DNA of 13,655 nucleotides from Candidatus Aminicenantota bacterium (GTDB lineage Bacteria; Acidobacteriota; Aminicenantia; Aminicenantales; Aminicenantaceae), in NCBI GenBank assembly GCA_023135995.1, contig JAGLRY010000118.1, forward strand, positions 1 to 13,655. Direction: 5' to 3'. The notes beneath the pieces are model-generated. The model saw only the letters and a list, made by a program, of their open reading frames with translations, was not told the DNA's origin and did not search any database. Shown in pieces: positions 1-6,198 of this stretch. Numbering within the stretch: position 1 is the first letter of the stretch; each line of letters opens with the position of its first letter. A program made the translations under genes and the position numbers.

Positions 1-8
1 CAGGAACC

Positions 9-1109
9 ATGAAAAAACTAATCAAAGATTGCATATTAAAGGTCGAACAGTATGAGCCAGGAAAACCGATCGAACTTCTCAGAAGAGAACTCGGATTGGA
101 AGGCGAGATCTGCAAGCTGGCGTCCAACGAGAATCCCTTAGGCCCCTCTCCTTTGGCTCTCGAAGCTATCAGAAATTCACTCAATGAGAGTAATTTCTAT
201 CCGGATAACAGTTGTTATCTCTTACGGGAAAAGTTGGGGGAATACTTGGGCCTTGCCCCCAAGAATATCCTCGTGGGCAACGGCACAACGGAGTTGATCT
301 ACTTGATCGGTGTCGCATTTTTAAATCCCGAAGACAAACTCATCATGAGTGAATCCGGATTTATCATGGCAAAAATAACAGCCCAGATCGCAAACTGCCA
401 TTTAGTTGAGGTCCCGATGAAGGATTGTTGTCATGACCTCGAGCGCATCCTCGAAGAGGTCGATGACGAGACAAAGATCGTCTATCTGGACCTTCCCATG
501 AATCCGATCGGGACCTCTGTAACCCGACAGCAGTTTTCTTTTTTTATGGAACAGATGCCCGAAGATGTCCTTGTGGTTTGTGACGAGGCCTATTATGAAT
601 ATGCCAAAAAAGAGACCTATCCTCAAGCGCTCAAGCTTGTGGAGGAGGGCCGGAATGTGATGATCTTGCGGACGTTCTCCAAACTGTACGGATTGGCAGG
701 TTTTCGGGTCGGGTATTGTGTGTCCAAAGAGAGCTTGCTCGAGGCCCTCTGGAAAGTGAGCCCTCCTTTTTCGGTCAACAAGTTCGCTCAGATCGGTGCG
801 GCTGCTGCGCTGGATGATGGAGAACATGTGAAGAAGACCTTGGAGATGAATGAGTCGGGAAAAAATTTCCTCTACGAGAACCTCCAAAAGATGTCTGTGG
901 ATTATATTCCCTCTGAAACCAATTTTGTGACTGTAGATGCAAAAACAGATGCACGAAAGATCTGTGAGGAGATGCAGAAAAGGGGAGTCATCGTCAGACC
1001 TCTGACGATGTATGGGCAGCCAACCTTTTTTCGTGTGACGGTCGGAACACCGGAACAAAACCAAAAGTTTATCGAGGTGTTCCAGCGCATACACAATAAA
1101 CACGTTTAG
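9..1109 (+). CDS. hisC: HisC-like PLP-dependent aminotransferase
   Basis: A fold-type I (class I/II) aminotransferase of 366 residues, the usual length for histidinol-phosphate aminotransferase. The family transfers an amino group between glutamate/2-oxoglutarate and imidazole-acetol phosphate in cytoplasmic histidine synthesis; some members act on aromatic amino acids. Visible landmarks are an N-terminal LASNENPLGPSP segment (about 38-48), YPDN (64-67), the PLP-ring Asp in CDEAYYEY (D192), the PLP Schiff-base lysine in RTFSKLYGLAGFRVGY (K225), and a C-terminal FFRVTVGT carboxylate-binding arginine. The usual NPxNPTG loop reads LPMNPIGT (about 162-169), a departure from the consensus. The start has a short AGGA upstream, but the window begins only eight bases earlier, so the upstream context is missing. 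No other histidine gene is visible, so the substrate is uncertain: histidinol phosphate or an aromatic amino acid. The family assignment is firm, the symbol less so. Confidence 0.85.
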   Translation: MKKLIKDCILKVEQYEPGKPIELLRRELGLEGEICKLASNENPLGPSPLALEAIRNSLNESNFYPDNSCYLLREKLGEYLGLAPKNILVGNGTTELIYLIGVAFLNPEDKLIMSESGFIMAKITAQIANCHLVEVPMKDCCHDLERILEEVDDETKIVYLDLPMNPIGTSVTRQQFSFFMEQMPEDVLVVCDEAYYEYAKKETYPQALKLVEEGRNVMILRTFSKLYGLAGFRVGYCVSKESLLEALWKVSPPFSVNKFAQIGAAAALDDGEHVKKTLEMNESGKNFLYENLQKMSVDYIPSETNFVTVDAKTDARKICEEMQKRGVIVRPLTMYGQPTFFRVTVGTPEQNQKFIEVFQRIHNKHV

Positions 1110-1152
1110 TGCGCTAAGGCTAATAGGCCTGTTGTTGCGTTGAGCTAAATAG

Positions 1153-1323
1153 ATATTGGGAGTCCGTGGACACCGTTATGGACATGGGGGCGGTGATCAC
1201 ACTGGCCTGCTGCCCTTTAAATACGAAGATCTGAAAAGTATTTTGGAATCTGTCAGCAGGAAAAATGACTTAAAGAATAACCTAACGGCCTTCGAAACCG
1301 GCTTTAACGCATCACAACAATAA
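1153..1323 (+). pseudogene. Possible C-terminal remnant of a Gfo/Idh/MocA-family oxidoreductase
   Basis: In the 295-base gap after the aminotransferase, one frame stays open for 56 codons between two stops and has no start codon or ribosome site. It contains RYGHGGGDHTGLL, followed about 30 residues later by LKNNLTAFETGF. A GHGGGD motif followed by a short helical tail resembles the end of Gfo/Idh/MocA NAD(P)-dependent sugar or inositol dehydrogenases. The rest of such a protein (about 300 residues, with its Rossmann fold) is absent, so this would be a scrap left after deletion. The match is short and from memory, so a chance open frame is possible. I recognise nothing else in 1110-1404 apart from a 12-base palindrome at 1376-1387. 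Confidence 0.3.
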
Positions 1324-1404
1324 GCCCCTGCTGGCTGATCCAAACCTAAAGATTTGCCATCACACGAATAATCTGATCAAGCTTGATAGACATAATCCCC
1401 ATGT

Positions 1405-1680
1405 TTACTTCTTCGGGGAGGATTTTTTTGCCTTTGCCATGATTTCGTATATCTGAGCAAGTTTTGGTCTTGGCGGCTTGAGAAAAAGTGAGATTTCCTC
1501 TTCTGAATAGAAAGAATTGACGAAGTCTTCAACAGCAAAGACGTTTTTCCAGCAGTCCAAGGTATTTCTGCAGGGGAGGCCGCTGTTCATACTCCGGCAG
1601 TACGTAAAAGGAACCTTGTGGCCCAACATCCGGCAGTACTGCTGGATAGAATCGTAGGCATCGATCTTTGGGGCTACCAT
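1405..1680 (-). CDS. Small Cys-rich conserved protein, possible metal binding
   Basis: A 91-residue soluble protein of unknown function. Its N-terminal half carries a compact Cys/His pattern: C16, H21, C28, C37 and C43, in the arrangement CRMLGHKVPFTYCR followed by LPCRNTLDCW. Small proteins with a similar LGH..F.YCR...LPCR...DCW signature are, as I recall, scattered through anaerobic bacteria without a defined role. The spacing suits a zinc or iron-sulfur site (inference). The C-terminal half is a charged helix ending in a lysine-rich tail. The start codon lies inside the end of the trpB2-like gene; the two frames overlap by seven bases (ATGGTAG), which indicates translational coupling and an accessory role to that enzyme or shared regulation. 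I saw no clear terminator below it. That it is a real gene is supported by the overlap and the conserved-looking cysteines; its function is not known. Confidence 0.75.
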   Translation of the reverse strand: MVAPKIDAYDSIQQYCRMLGHKVPFTYCRSMNSGLPCRNTLDCWKNVFAVEDFVNSFYSEEEISLFLKPPRPKLAQIYEIMAKAKKSSPKK

Positions 1681-3065
1681 CTACCGGTTTTTTTTATTTC
1701 TGGTTTGGGAAGGTCTTTTAAGGCATCTTGGTATTTTTCTAACTCCTCATCGGGCAGTGAATAGTCTGTCAGTTCACCGTTGAGATAACTTTCATACCCG
1801 GTGAGGTCCATGAGCCCGTGGCCGCTATAGTTAAACAGGATCACTTTTTCTTTGCCTTCTTCTTTTGCTTTTATCGCTTCGTCGATCGCACAAGCAATGG
1901 CATGGCTTGTCTCTGGCGCTGTTATGGTACCCTCTGTTTGTGCCCACAATAAGGATGATTCGTAACATTTGAGCTGATGGTAGGCGCGGGGCTTTAGAAG
2001 CCCTTCCACGATCCCCTGGCTGACCAGGGGAGCCATACCATGATACCGGAGTCCTCCAGCATGGATCGGCGGAGGAACAAAGGTATGTCCGAGTGAATGC
2101 ATGGGCAGAAGTGGAGTCATACGAGCCGTGTCGCCATGATCATAAGCGAAGTGCGCGCGGGTCATTGTCGGGCAGGCTTCCGGCTCTGTGGGGATGATCT
2201 CTATCTCTGCGCCGTTGATCTTATCATACACAAAGGGAAAAGCGAGTCCGGCAAAGTTGCTCCCCCCGCCTGCACAACCGATAACGATGTCGGGTGTTCT
2301 CTCACCAATAAGCTCTAGCTGCTTTTTTACTTCAAGCCCTATGATCGTCTGATGAAGCATCACATGATTCAAAACGCTTCCCAGGGAATAACGGGTTTTT
2401 CCTGTTTCATCCGAAACGGCCGCCTCTATGGCTTCGCTTATAGCAATTCCAAGGCTGCCAGAAGTGTCCGGCATTTTCTCCAGGATATCTCGCCCTGCCT
2501 GTGTCTCATTGCTCGGACTGGAAACACAGTTAGCGCCCCAGGTCTGCATCATAAGCTTGCGGAAAGGCTTCTGGTCGAAGCTTATTCTCACCATGTAGAC
2601 CTTGCATTCCAATCCCAGAAGTTTGCAGGCAAAAGCGAGCGCGCTCCCCCATTGGCCAGCACCCGTCTCTGTGGTGAGACGTTCAATGCCGAATTGTTTG
2701 TTGTACCAAGCTTGAGTGACAGCAGTATTCGGTTTGTGACTCCCTGGAGGGCTTAAGCTCTCATCTTTGTAATATATGCGAGCAGGAGTTTCTAAATGTT
2801 GTTCTAAGTAAACAGCGCGCCGCAGAGGAGATGGTCTCCAACGGTATAGTATTTCAAGAACTTCTTCTGGAATGTCGATCCAGCGTTCCGGGCTCACTTC
2901 TTGCTCGATGAGATTCATCGGGAAAACAGGGGCAAGCATGTCTGGAGTAATGGGATTACCGTCAGGGCCAAGGGGAGGCTGCAGCGGGGAGGGAAGGTCG
3001 GCGGCAAGATTGTACCATTGTCTCGGGATCTCATCTTCCTTGAGGAAAATTTTTTTTGTGGTCAT
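1674..3065 (-). CDS. trpB2: Tryptophan synthase beta chain, TrpB2 type
   Basis: A PLP enzyme of 463 residues in the TrpB2 subgroup, which is longer than canonical TrpB and usually works without TrpA. The beta reaction joins indole with serine, or a serine derivative, to give tryptophan in the cytoplasm. Landmarks are the N-terminal extension (about 1-75), RPSPLRRA, the PLP lysine in SPPGSHKPNTAV (K111), the catalytic glutamate in TETGAGQWG (E133), the phosphate-binding loop CAGGGSN (264-270), TEGTITAPETSHA (E378) and the PLP-ring serine in NYSGHG (S414). All key residues are present, so it should be active. The ribosome site AAGGAGG sits just upstream of the ATG, and a sigma-70-like promoter lies about 100 bases farther up. 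No trpA, trpC or other tryptophan gene is visible. The role could be indole salvage or another beta-replacement reaction rather than de novo synthesis. The downstream Cys-rich small protein overlaps it by seven bases. Confidence 0.93.
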   Translation of the reverse strand: MTTKKIFLKEDEIPRQWYNLAADLPSPLQPPLGPDGNPITPDMLAPVFPMNLIEQEVSPERWIDIPEEVLEILYRWRPSPLRRAVYLEQHLETPARIYYKDESLSPPGSHKPNTAVTQAWYNKQFGIERLTTETGAGQWGSALAFACKLLGLECKVYMVRISFDQKPFRKLMMQTWGANCVSSPSNETQAGRDILEKMPDTSGSLGIAISEAIEAAVSDETGKTRYSLGSVLNHVMLHQTIIGLEVKKQLELIGERTPDIVIGCAGGGSNFAGLAFPFVYDKINGAEIEIIPTEPEACPTMTRAHFAYDHGDTARMTPLLPMHSLGHTFVPPPIHAGGLRYHGMAPLVSQGIVEGLLKPRAYHQLKCYESSLLWAQTEGTITAPETSHAIACAIDEAIKAKEEGKEKVILFNYSGHGLMDLTGYESYLNGELTDYSLPDEELEKYQDALKDLPKPEIKKTGRW

Positions 3066-3167
3066 AGTACTCCTCCTTATCTTTGGATAAATAATAAATG
3101 ATTCCTGTTTGAATTTTTATGATAAAAAAAATAAGTATTAATTATTATGTGCTGGTATGGCCAGAAA

Positions 3168-3197
3168 ATTATAGAATTATTTTTTCCATAAAGTCAA
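3168..3197 (-). promoter_or_regulatory. Sigma-70-like promoter upstream of trpB2
   Basis: Read on the minus strand, TTGACT (3197-3192) is followed after 18 bases by a perfect TATAAT (3173-3168). It lies in the AT-rich gap between the end of the aldehyde oxidoreductase gene and trpB2. It would start a transcript near 3160 with a leader of about 95 bases. It suggests that trpB2 and the small protein can be expressed apart from the upstream oxidoreductase genes. The leader shows only a four-base hairpin (CTGG/CCAG); I see no leader peptide or riboswitch. Confidence 0.6.
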
Positions 3198-3228
3198 ATA
3201 TTTAGATACAACTTTTTCACTGGGATGC

Positions 3229-5022
3229 TTAGTCCCAATCGTGCAGTCTGAAATATTCGTCCACCATCTTTTGAATATCCACAGTCGACCCTTTTGTCGG
3301 GCCTTCTTTTAATGGCTCTTTCTGGAATCGTTCGGGCAGCGTGTTGTCCTCTTTTTTAACGCCAAATCGTTTGTTGAGCTTGTAGTCTGTGTGGATGGCC
3401 TCCCCCAGTATTTTTTTCAAATAGTTGGGAGAATAGTCAATCCCTGTACCTGCCCGCAGAAGCTGTGAGGCGTTTTCCAGGTTCAGGATATCCATGCAAA
3501 GACCGATATTTTTGCACATGGTCATTGAATCGGTGAGCAGCGCGATTTTTTCCGAATAGGTCACGAGAGCCGCCTTGCCATCTTCTTCTAATCTGTGTGC
3601 GGCTTTTTCCGTGCCGAAGCGCTTTTTTGCCTCTTCTCTTCTGTTCGTCAGCTCGAAGTAAGGCTCAGCTCTCAGGTGGTCCGCACCCCTTGAGGCGATA
3701 GCATAAGTGAGCCCATAGGCCTTGATCCCCCTCGGATCGCCGCAGATGATATCCAATCCTTTCACCTGCATCACCAGTTTTTGCGCCTCTTCACTGAAAC
3801 TCTGAGACAATTTTGTCGCGCCGTCGGCGAGCCTGTCTCCGACTCCCCGGCGGTAGGTGATCTTCTCCACAATGTCACGGATCTTGTCGGTCTCCCCCCA
3901 GGTGATTTCCAATCCATCCAAGTCGTCAGGATGGAGGAGTCCTTTTTCCTGGCACTCCATGATCCATCCAATGACCTCCGCTGTAGAGATAGAGTCCAAT
4001 CCCATTTGATTCAGATAGGTATTCATCTCTAGGGCAAAAGGAAGATCGCTGTTTCCTAGCCGGGAGGTAAAACTGCACAGCGTTTCGAACTCGGGCCCTT
4101 CTGCCTCGTTGTCATCCACCGCGTAATAGCGGGAACAATGTACGTTGCAGTTGAAACAGGCCTTGTTTTTCACCTTGTATGTGCTGGCCAATGTCTGGCC
4201 TGAGATCTTATCCACATAGGAACATACACCCTCCTGGAAATGTTTTGTCGGGAGGATGCCGATGCCGTTCAAGTCTGTCATCAGCATCGTGGTGCCCAAC
4301 TGGTAACGCTTTTGGTATTCGTTGTGGTTCATGATGGCCGCTTCGATTGTCCTGCACTCATCGAGAAACATTAATGGCTCCGCCAACTCCACAGAACGTG
4401 CTCCCCTGACCGCAAGGGCCTTCAGGTTCTTAGATCCCATAACGGCCCCCATTCCCGTTCGGCCGTTCACTCTATTCCCACTCGAAACAATAGCTGCGTA
4501 ATGGACCAAATTCTCTCCGGCAGGCCCGATGGCAGCAACTTCAATGGAGTAATCGCATCTATCGCGCCGGATCGTTTCTGTTGTTCCCACAATAGTTTTG
4601 CCAGAAAGCTCAGAGCACTCAAAGAACTCGACGCCTGACTCTGTCACCAGAAGATAGATTAGGCTGTCTGCTTTGCCTGTGATGATGATCTGGTCGAATG
4701 CTGTCTGTTTCATCTCTGCGGCGAACTGCCCTCCCGCTGCTGAATCCCCCAGTATTCCTGTTAGGGGAGATTTGGCTGTGACTGTGTAATAGGCGGATGC
4801 CGGAAGTAACGAACCTGTGAGGGGGCCGGTACCGAAGATAATGATGTTTTCTGCTCCGAGCGGATCACACTCGGGGTCGAGTTCTTCATACAATCTCTTG
4901 GTATTTGCTGCCCGCCCTCCGATCACAGGCTTTATCCAGGAGGGATCGAGAGATTCTACTGAAAATGTCCGTTCAGAGAGGTTCACCCTCAGCACTCGCC
5001 CACCGTAGCCGTACTTAAGCAT
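3229..5022 (-). CDS. aor: Aldehyde:ferredoxin oxidoreductase (tungsten/molybdenum AOR family)
   Basis: A cytoplasmic oxidoreductase of 597 residues, the normal family length. The family oxidises aldehydes to carboxylic acids, or runs in reverse, with ferredoxin as electron partner, using a tungsto- or molybdo-bispterin and one [4Fe-4S] cluster. The N-terminal domain starts with YGGRVLRVNLS. The pterin-binding motif GRTGMGAVMGSKNLKA lies near 187-202. Cluster ligands are C289, C292 and C296 (CFNCNVHC) and C503 (MCKNIG), matching the CxxCxxxC plus distal Cys of the Pyrococcus enzyme. All are present. The start overlaps the end of the ferredoxin gene by eight bases (ATGCTTAA), so the two are surely co-translated and the ferredoxin is the likely electron-transfer subunit. 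The substrate cannot be read from sequence; short aliphatic, aromatic and indolic aldehydes are all known for the family. A five-base hairpin spans the stop codon but has no T-run. Confidence 0.95.
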   Translation of the reverse strand: MLKYGYGGRVLRVNLSERTFSVESLDPSWIKPVIGGRAANTKRLYEELDPECDPLGAENIIIFGTGPLTGSLLPASAYYTVTAKSPLTGILGDSAAGGQFAAEMKQTAFDQIIITGKADSLIYLLVTESGVEFFECSELSGKTIVGTTETIRRDRCDYSIEVAAIGPAGENLVHYAAIVSSGNRVNGRTGMGAVMGSKNLKALAVRGARSVELAEPLMFLDECRTIEAAIMNHNEYQKRYQLGTTMLMTDLNGIGILPTKHFQEGVCSYVDKISGQTLASTYKVKNKACFNCNVHCSRYYAVDDNEAEGPEFETLCSFTSRLGNSDLPFALEMNTYLNQMGLDSISTAEVIGWIMECQEKGLLHPDDLDGLEITWGETDKIRDIVEKITYRRGVGDRLADGATKLSQSFSEEAQKLVMQVKGLDIICGDPRGIKAYGLTYAIASRGADHLRAEPYFELTNRREEAKKRFGTEKAAHRLEEDGKAALVTYSEKIALLTDSMTMCKNIGLCMDILNLENASQLLRAGTGIDYSPNYLKKILGEAIHTDYKLNKRFGVKKEDNTLPERFQKEPLKEGPTKGSTVDIQKMVDEYFRLHDWD

Positions 5023-5533
5023 GGGCCTGATCTCTCCTTTTTCTGGCTGTTGTCCCGATTTTCTTGATATAAAAGTGCCTTTTCTGACTTGGGTTCATTT
5101 TAGTCGTTTCTTTTTTTATGTCTTCCAGAGAAATTTGCTCGATATTGTCCGGTTCGAAGGTAATGGCCTCCTCTGTACAGGCTTCAACGCACTGGGGTTT
5201 TCCACCGCAGAGGTCACACACGTACATAATTTTATTAAAGATCTCAAGCGCCCCGATCGGGCAGGCTTTTTCACACACGCCGCACGAAGTGCACAGCGTA
5301 GGAGAGACGAAAACCTGTCCCTGCTTTCCCAGACTCAAGGCATCCTCAGGACATTTCATGCAGTAGCGCTCTTGACACTGAACGCACACAACGGGGGAAT
5401 CCAGGCGGGACTCATAGAGATTCAATACTTTTATCCGGGCGAGATGATTGTTGATTCTGCCTGTGTGGAAGAAAGAGCAGGCCGTTTCACATCGCTGACA
5501 ACCTGTGCATTTACTCAAGTCAACACGAATCAT
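5015..5533 (-). CDS. Polyferredoxin, four [4Fe-4S] clusters, AOR electron-transfer subunit
   Basis: A 172-residue iron-sulfur protein with sixteen cysteines in four groups: C9/C12/C15/C19, C50/C53/C58/C61, C81/C84/C87/C91 and C106/C109/C115/C119. This is the layout of HycB/DmsB-type electron-transfer subunits, which hold four [4Fe-4S] clusters. There is no signal peptide or membrane segment, so it is cytoplasmic. The last 45 residues are a basic, cluster-free tail (KKRHFYIKK-like, RKRRDQ). It sits directly upstream of the oxidoreductase gene and overlaps it by eight bases, so its likely job is to carry electrons from the AOR pterin site to soluble ferredoxin or another acceptor (inference). 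A GAGGA ribosome site precedes the ATG. The gap to the upstream TIGR04076-type gene is 25 bases, consistent with one operon. Confidence 0.92.
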   Translation of the reverse strand: MIRVDLSKCTGCQRCETACSFFHTGRINNHLARIKVLNLYESRLDSPVVCVQCQERYCMKCPEDALSLGKQGQVFVSPTLCTSCGVCEKACPIGALEIFNKIMYVCDLCGGKPQCVEACTEEAITFEPDNIEQISLEDIKKETTKMNPSQKRHFYIKKIGTTARKRRDQAHA

Positions 5534-5558
5534 GCTAATTTTTCCTCTTTCAAACTCG

Positions 5559-5834
5559 CTATTCTTCGATCACATCCAGCCGAAACTGGACCAATCCATC
5601 CGGGTCCGGGCATGAAAAATTTTTCACCTTTTTGACCCAGTGTCCATCCTCGAGTTTATCCCTCTCTTCCAAAATGGGGAAAATAGGCATCATGCTTTGC
5701 AGGGCCCAGATACACACATACTGTCCATCAGGAACATACAGTTTAGAATCTTCCACGAAGAAATAGTTCCCCACCTGCATGGGCAGGTTGCAGTAACCAT
5801 CGATCCTCTCGACACTCACTTTGATCTTTGCCAT
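5559..5834 (-). CDS. TIGR04076-family small protein, first gene of the AOR operon
   Basis: A 91-residue protein resembling the uncharacterised TIGR04076 family: a KVSVERIDGYC start, a VGNYFFVEDSKLYVPDG strand pair, CIWALQSMMPIFPIL and a closing SCPDPDGLVQFRL. Three cysteines, C15, C41 and C75, fall at what I remember as conserved family positions, and could bind metal or cofactor (inference). A longer in-frame start exists at 5885. I chose 5834 because AGGAGAG lies at the right distance before it, and because the longer version would run through a large inverted repeat. It is followed after 25 bases by the polyferredoxin and then the oxidoreductase, so a role with that complex is plausible: a small subunit, a cofactor-insertion factor or a sensor. 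None of these is established. Confidence 0.82.
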   Translation of the reverse strand: MAKIKVSVERIDGYCNLPMQVGNYFFVEDSKLYVPDGQYVCIWALQSMMPIFPILEERDKLEDGHWVKKVKNFSCPDPDGLVQFRLDVIEE

Positions 5835-5856
5835 GTCTTCTCTCCTACCATTCCCA

Positions 5857-5946
5857 CCTGAATTATTCATAAAATCTGCTGACACATTTGGCTTTAAAAA
5901 ACATTCAATATCATATTGTCAGCATCTTTTACCTGAATAATCCAGG
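5857..5946. repeat. Long imperfect inverted repeat, MITE-like
   Basis: The left arm (5857-5884) and right arm (5917-5946) are reverse complements at 25 of 28 aligned positions with one two-base gap, around a 32-base AT-rich loop. Outer ends read CCTGAATTATTCA and TGAATAATCCAGG; inner ends are TGCTGACA and TGTCAGCA. It lies 22 bases upstream of the TIGR04076-type start. The same outer ends recur at 10957-11159, which argues for a small mobile or dispersed repeat rather than a gene-specific operator. I saw no flanking target duplication. Alternatives are an RNA hairpin in the operon leader or a regulator-binding palindrome. Confidence 0.65.
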
Positions 5947-5953
5947 TTCTCTG

Positions 5954-5983
5954 ATTTTACCCATAATCCAGAGCGATAGGCAA
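5954..5983 (-). promoter_or_regulatory. Candidate promoter for the TIGR04076/ferredoxin/AOR operon
   Basis: On the minus strand TTGCCT (5983-5978) and TAAAAT (5959-5954) are spaced by 18 bases, upstream of the operon. The -10 has one mismatch and the -35 has two. It overlaps the degenerate repeat copy and would transcribe the whole inverted repeat into the leader. This is the best of several weak candidates in the region. Confidence 0.3.
5955..5971 (+). repeat. Second, degenerate copy of the repeat's right end
   Basis: TTTTACC followed by ATAATCCAG at 5955-5971 repeats the right arm end at 5927-5945, offset by 28 bases and two bases shorter between the two blocks. Together they make a direct repeat beside the inverted repeat. 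Confidence 0.45.
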
Positions 5984-6062
5984 ATACATTTTTAAGGCTT
6001 CTTTTTTTCCACATTTGCATCCGATATCATCTATTGCACCAAAGTCCCGTATAATCAAAAAC

Positions 6063-6092
6063 TTGACATGGGCTAGGCTTCTATAATATAGA
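6063..6092 (+). promoter_or_regulatory. Candidate promoter for the hydratase-dehydrogenase/thiolase operon
   Basis: A perfect TTGACA (6063-6068) is followed after 18 bases by TATAGA (6087-6092). A better TATAAT (6082-6087) lies only 13 bases away, which is too close. The leader to the ATG at 6199 is about 100 bases and contains a five-base hairpin (6140-6157). Confidence 0.45.
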
Positions 6093-6198
6093 GAAAATCC
6101 GTTGGGACAATTCTGAGCGTATTATTAGTGGCGGAAACATCGCTTTAGAAATAGCGAATTCCATCGTTGTGTGAGTGCTGCATCAAAGGAGGAATAAA

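Noticed and set aside
402..1103. 233-codon open frame on the minus strand opposite the aminotransferase gene
   Set aside because: It lies entirely within a well-supported gene, has no family motif and no ribosome site; it is a shadow of codon bias.
1376..1387. 12-base perfect palindrome ATCAAGCTTGAT below the small Cys-rich gene
   Set aside because: It is short, has no loop or T-run and no second copy was seen; it is probably chance, though a binding site is possible.
3221..3237. Five-base hairpin (TGGGA/TCCCA) across the oxidoreductase stop codon
   Set aside because: No T-run follows on the minus strand, so it does not look like an intrinsic terminator.
5021..5635. 204-codon plus-strand frame opposite the polyferredoxin
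   Set aside because: The minus-strand protein has four perfect cluster motifs here; the plus-strand translation shows no recognisable domain.
6082..6087. Perfect TATAAT downstream of TTGACA
   Set aside because: It lies 13 bases from the -35, too close to pair with it; TATAGA at 6087 has workable spacing.
6140..6157. Five-base hairpin in the leader of the dehydrogenase/hydratase gene
   Set aside because: It is too small and AT-rich to call a riboswitch or attenuator, and no T-run or leader peptide accompanies it.
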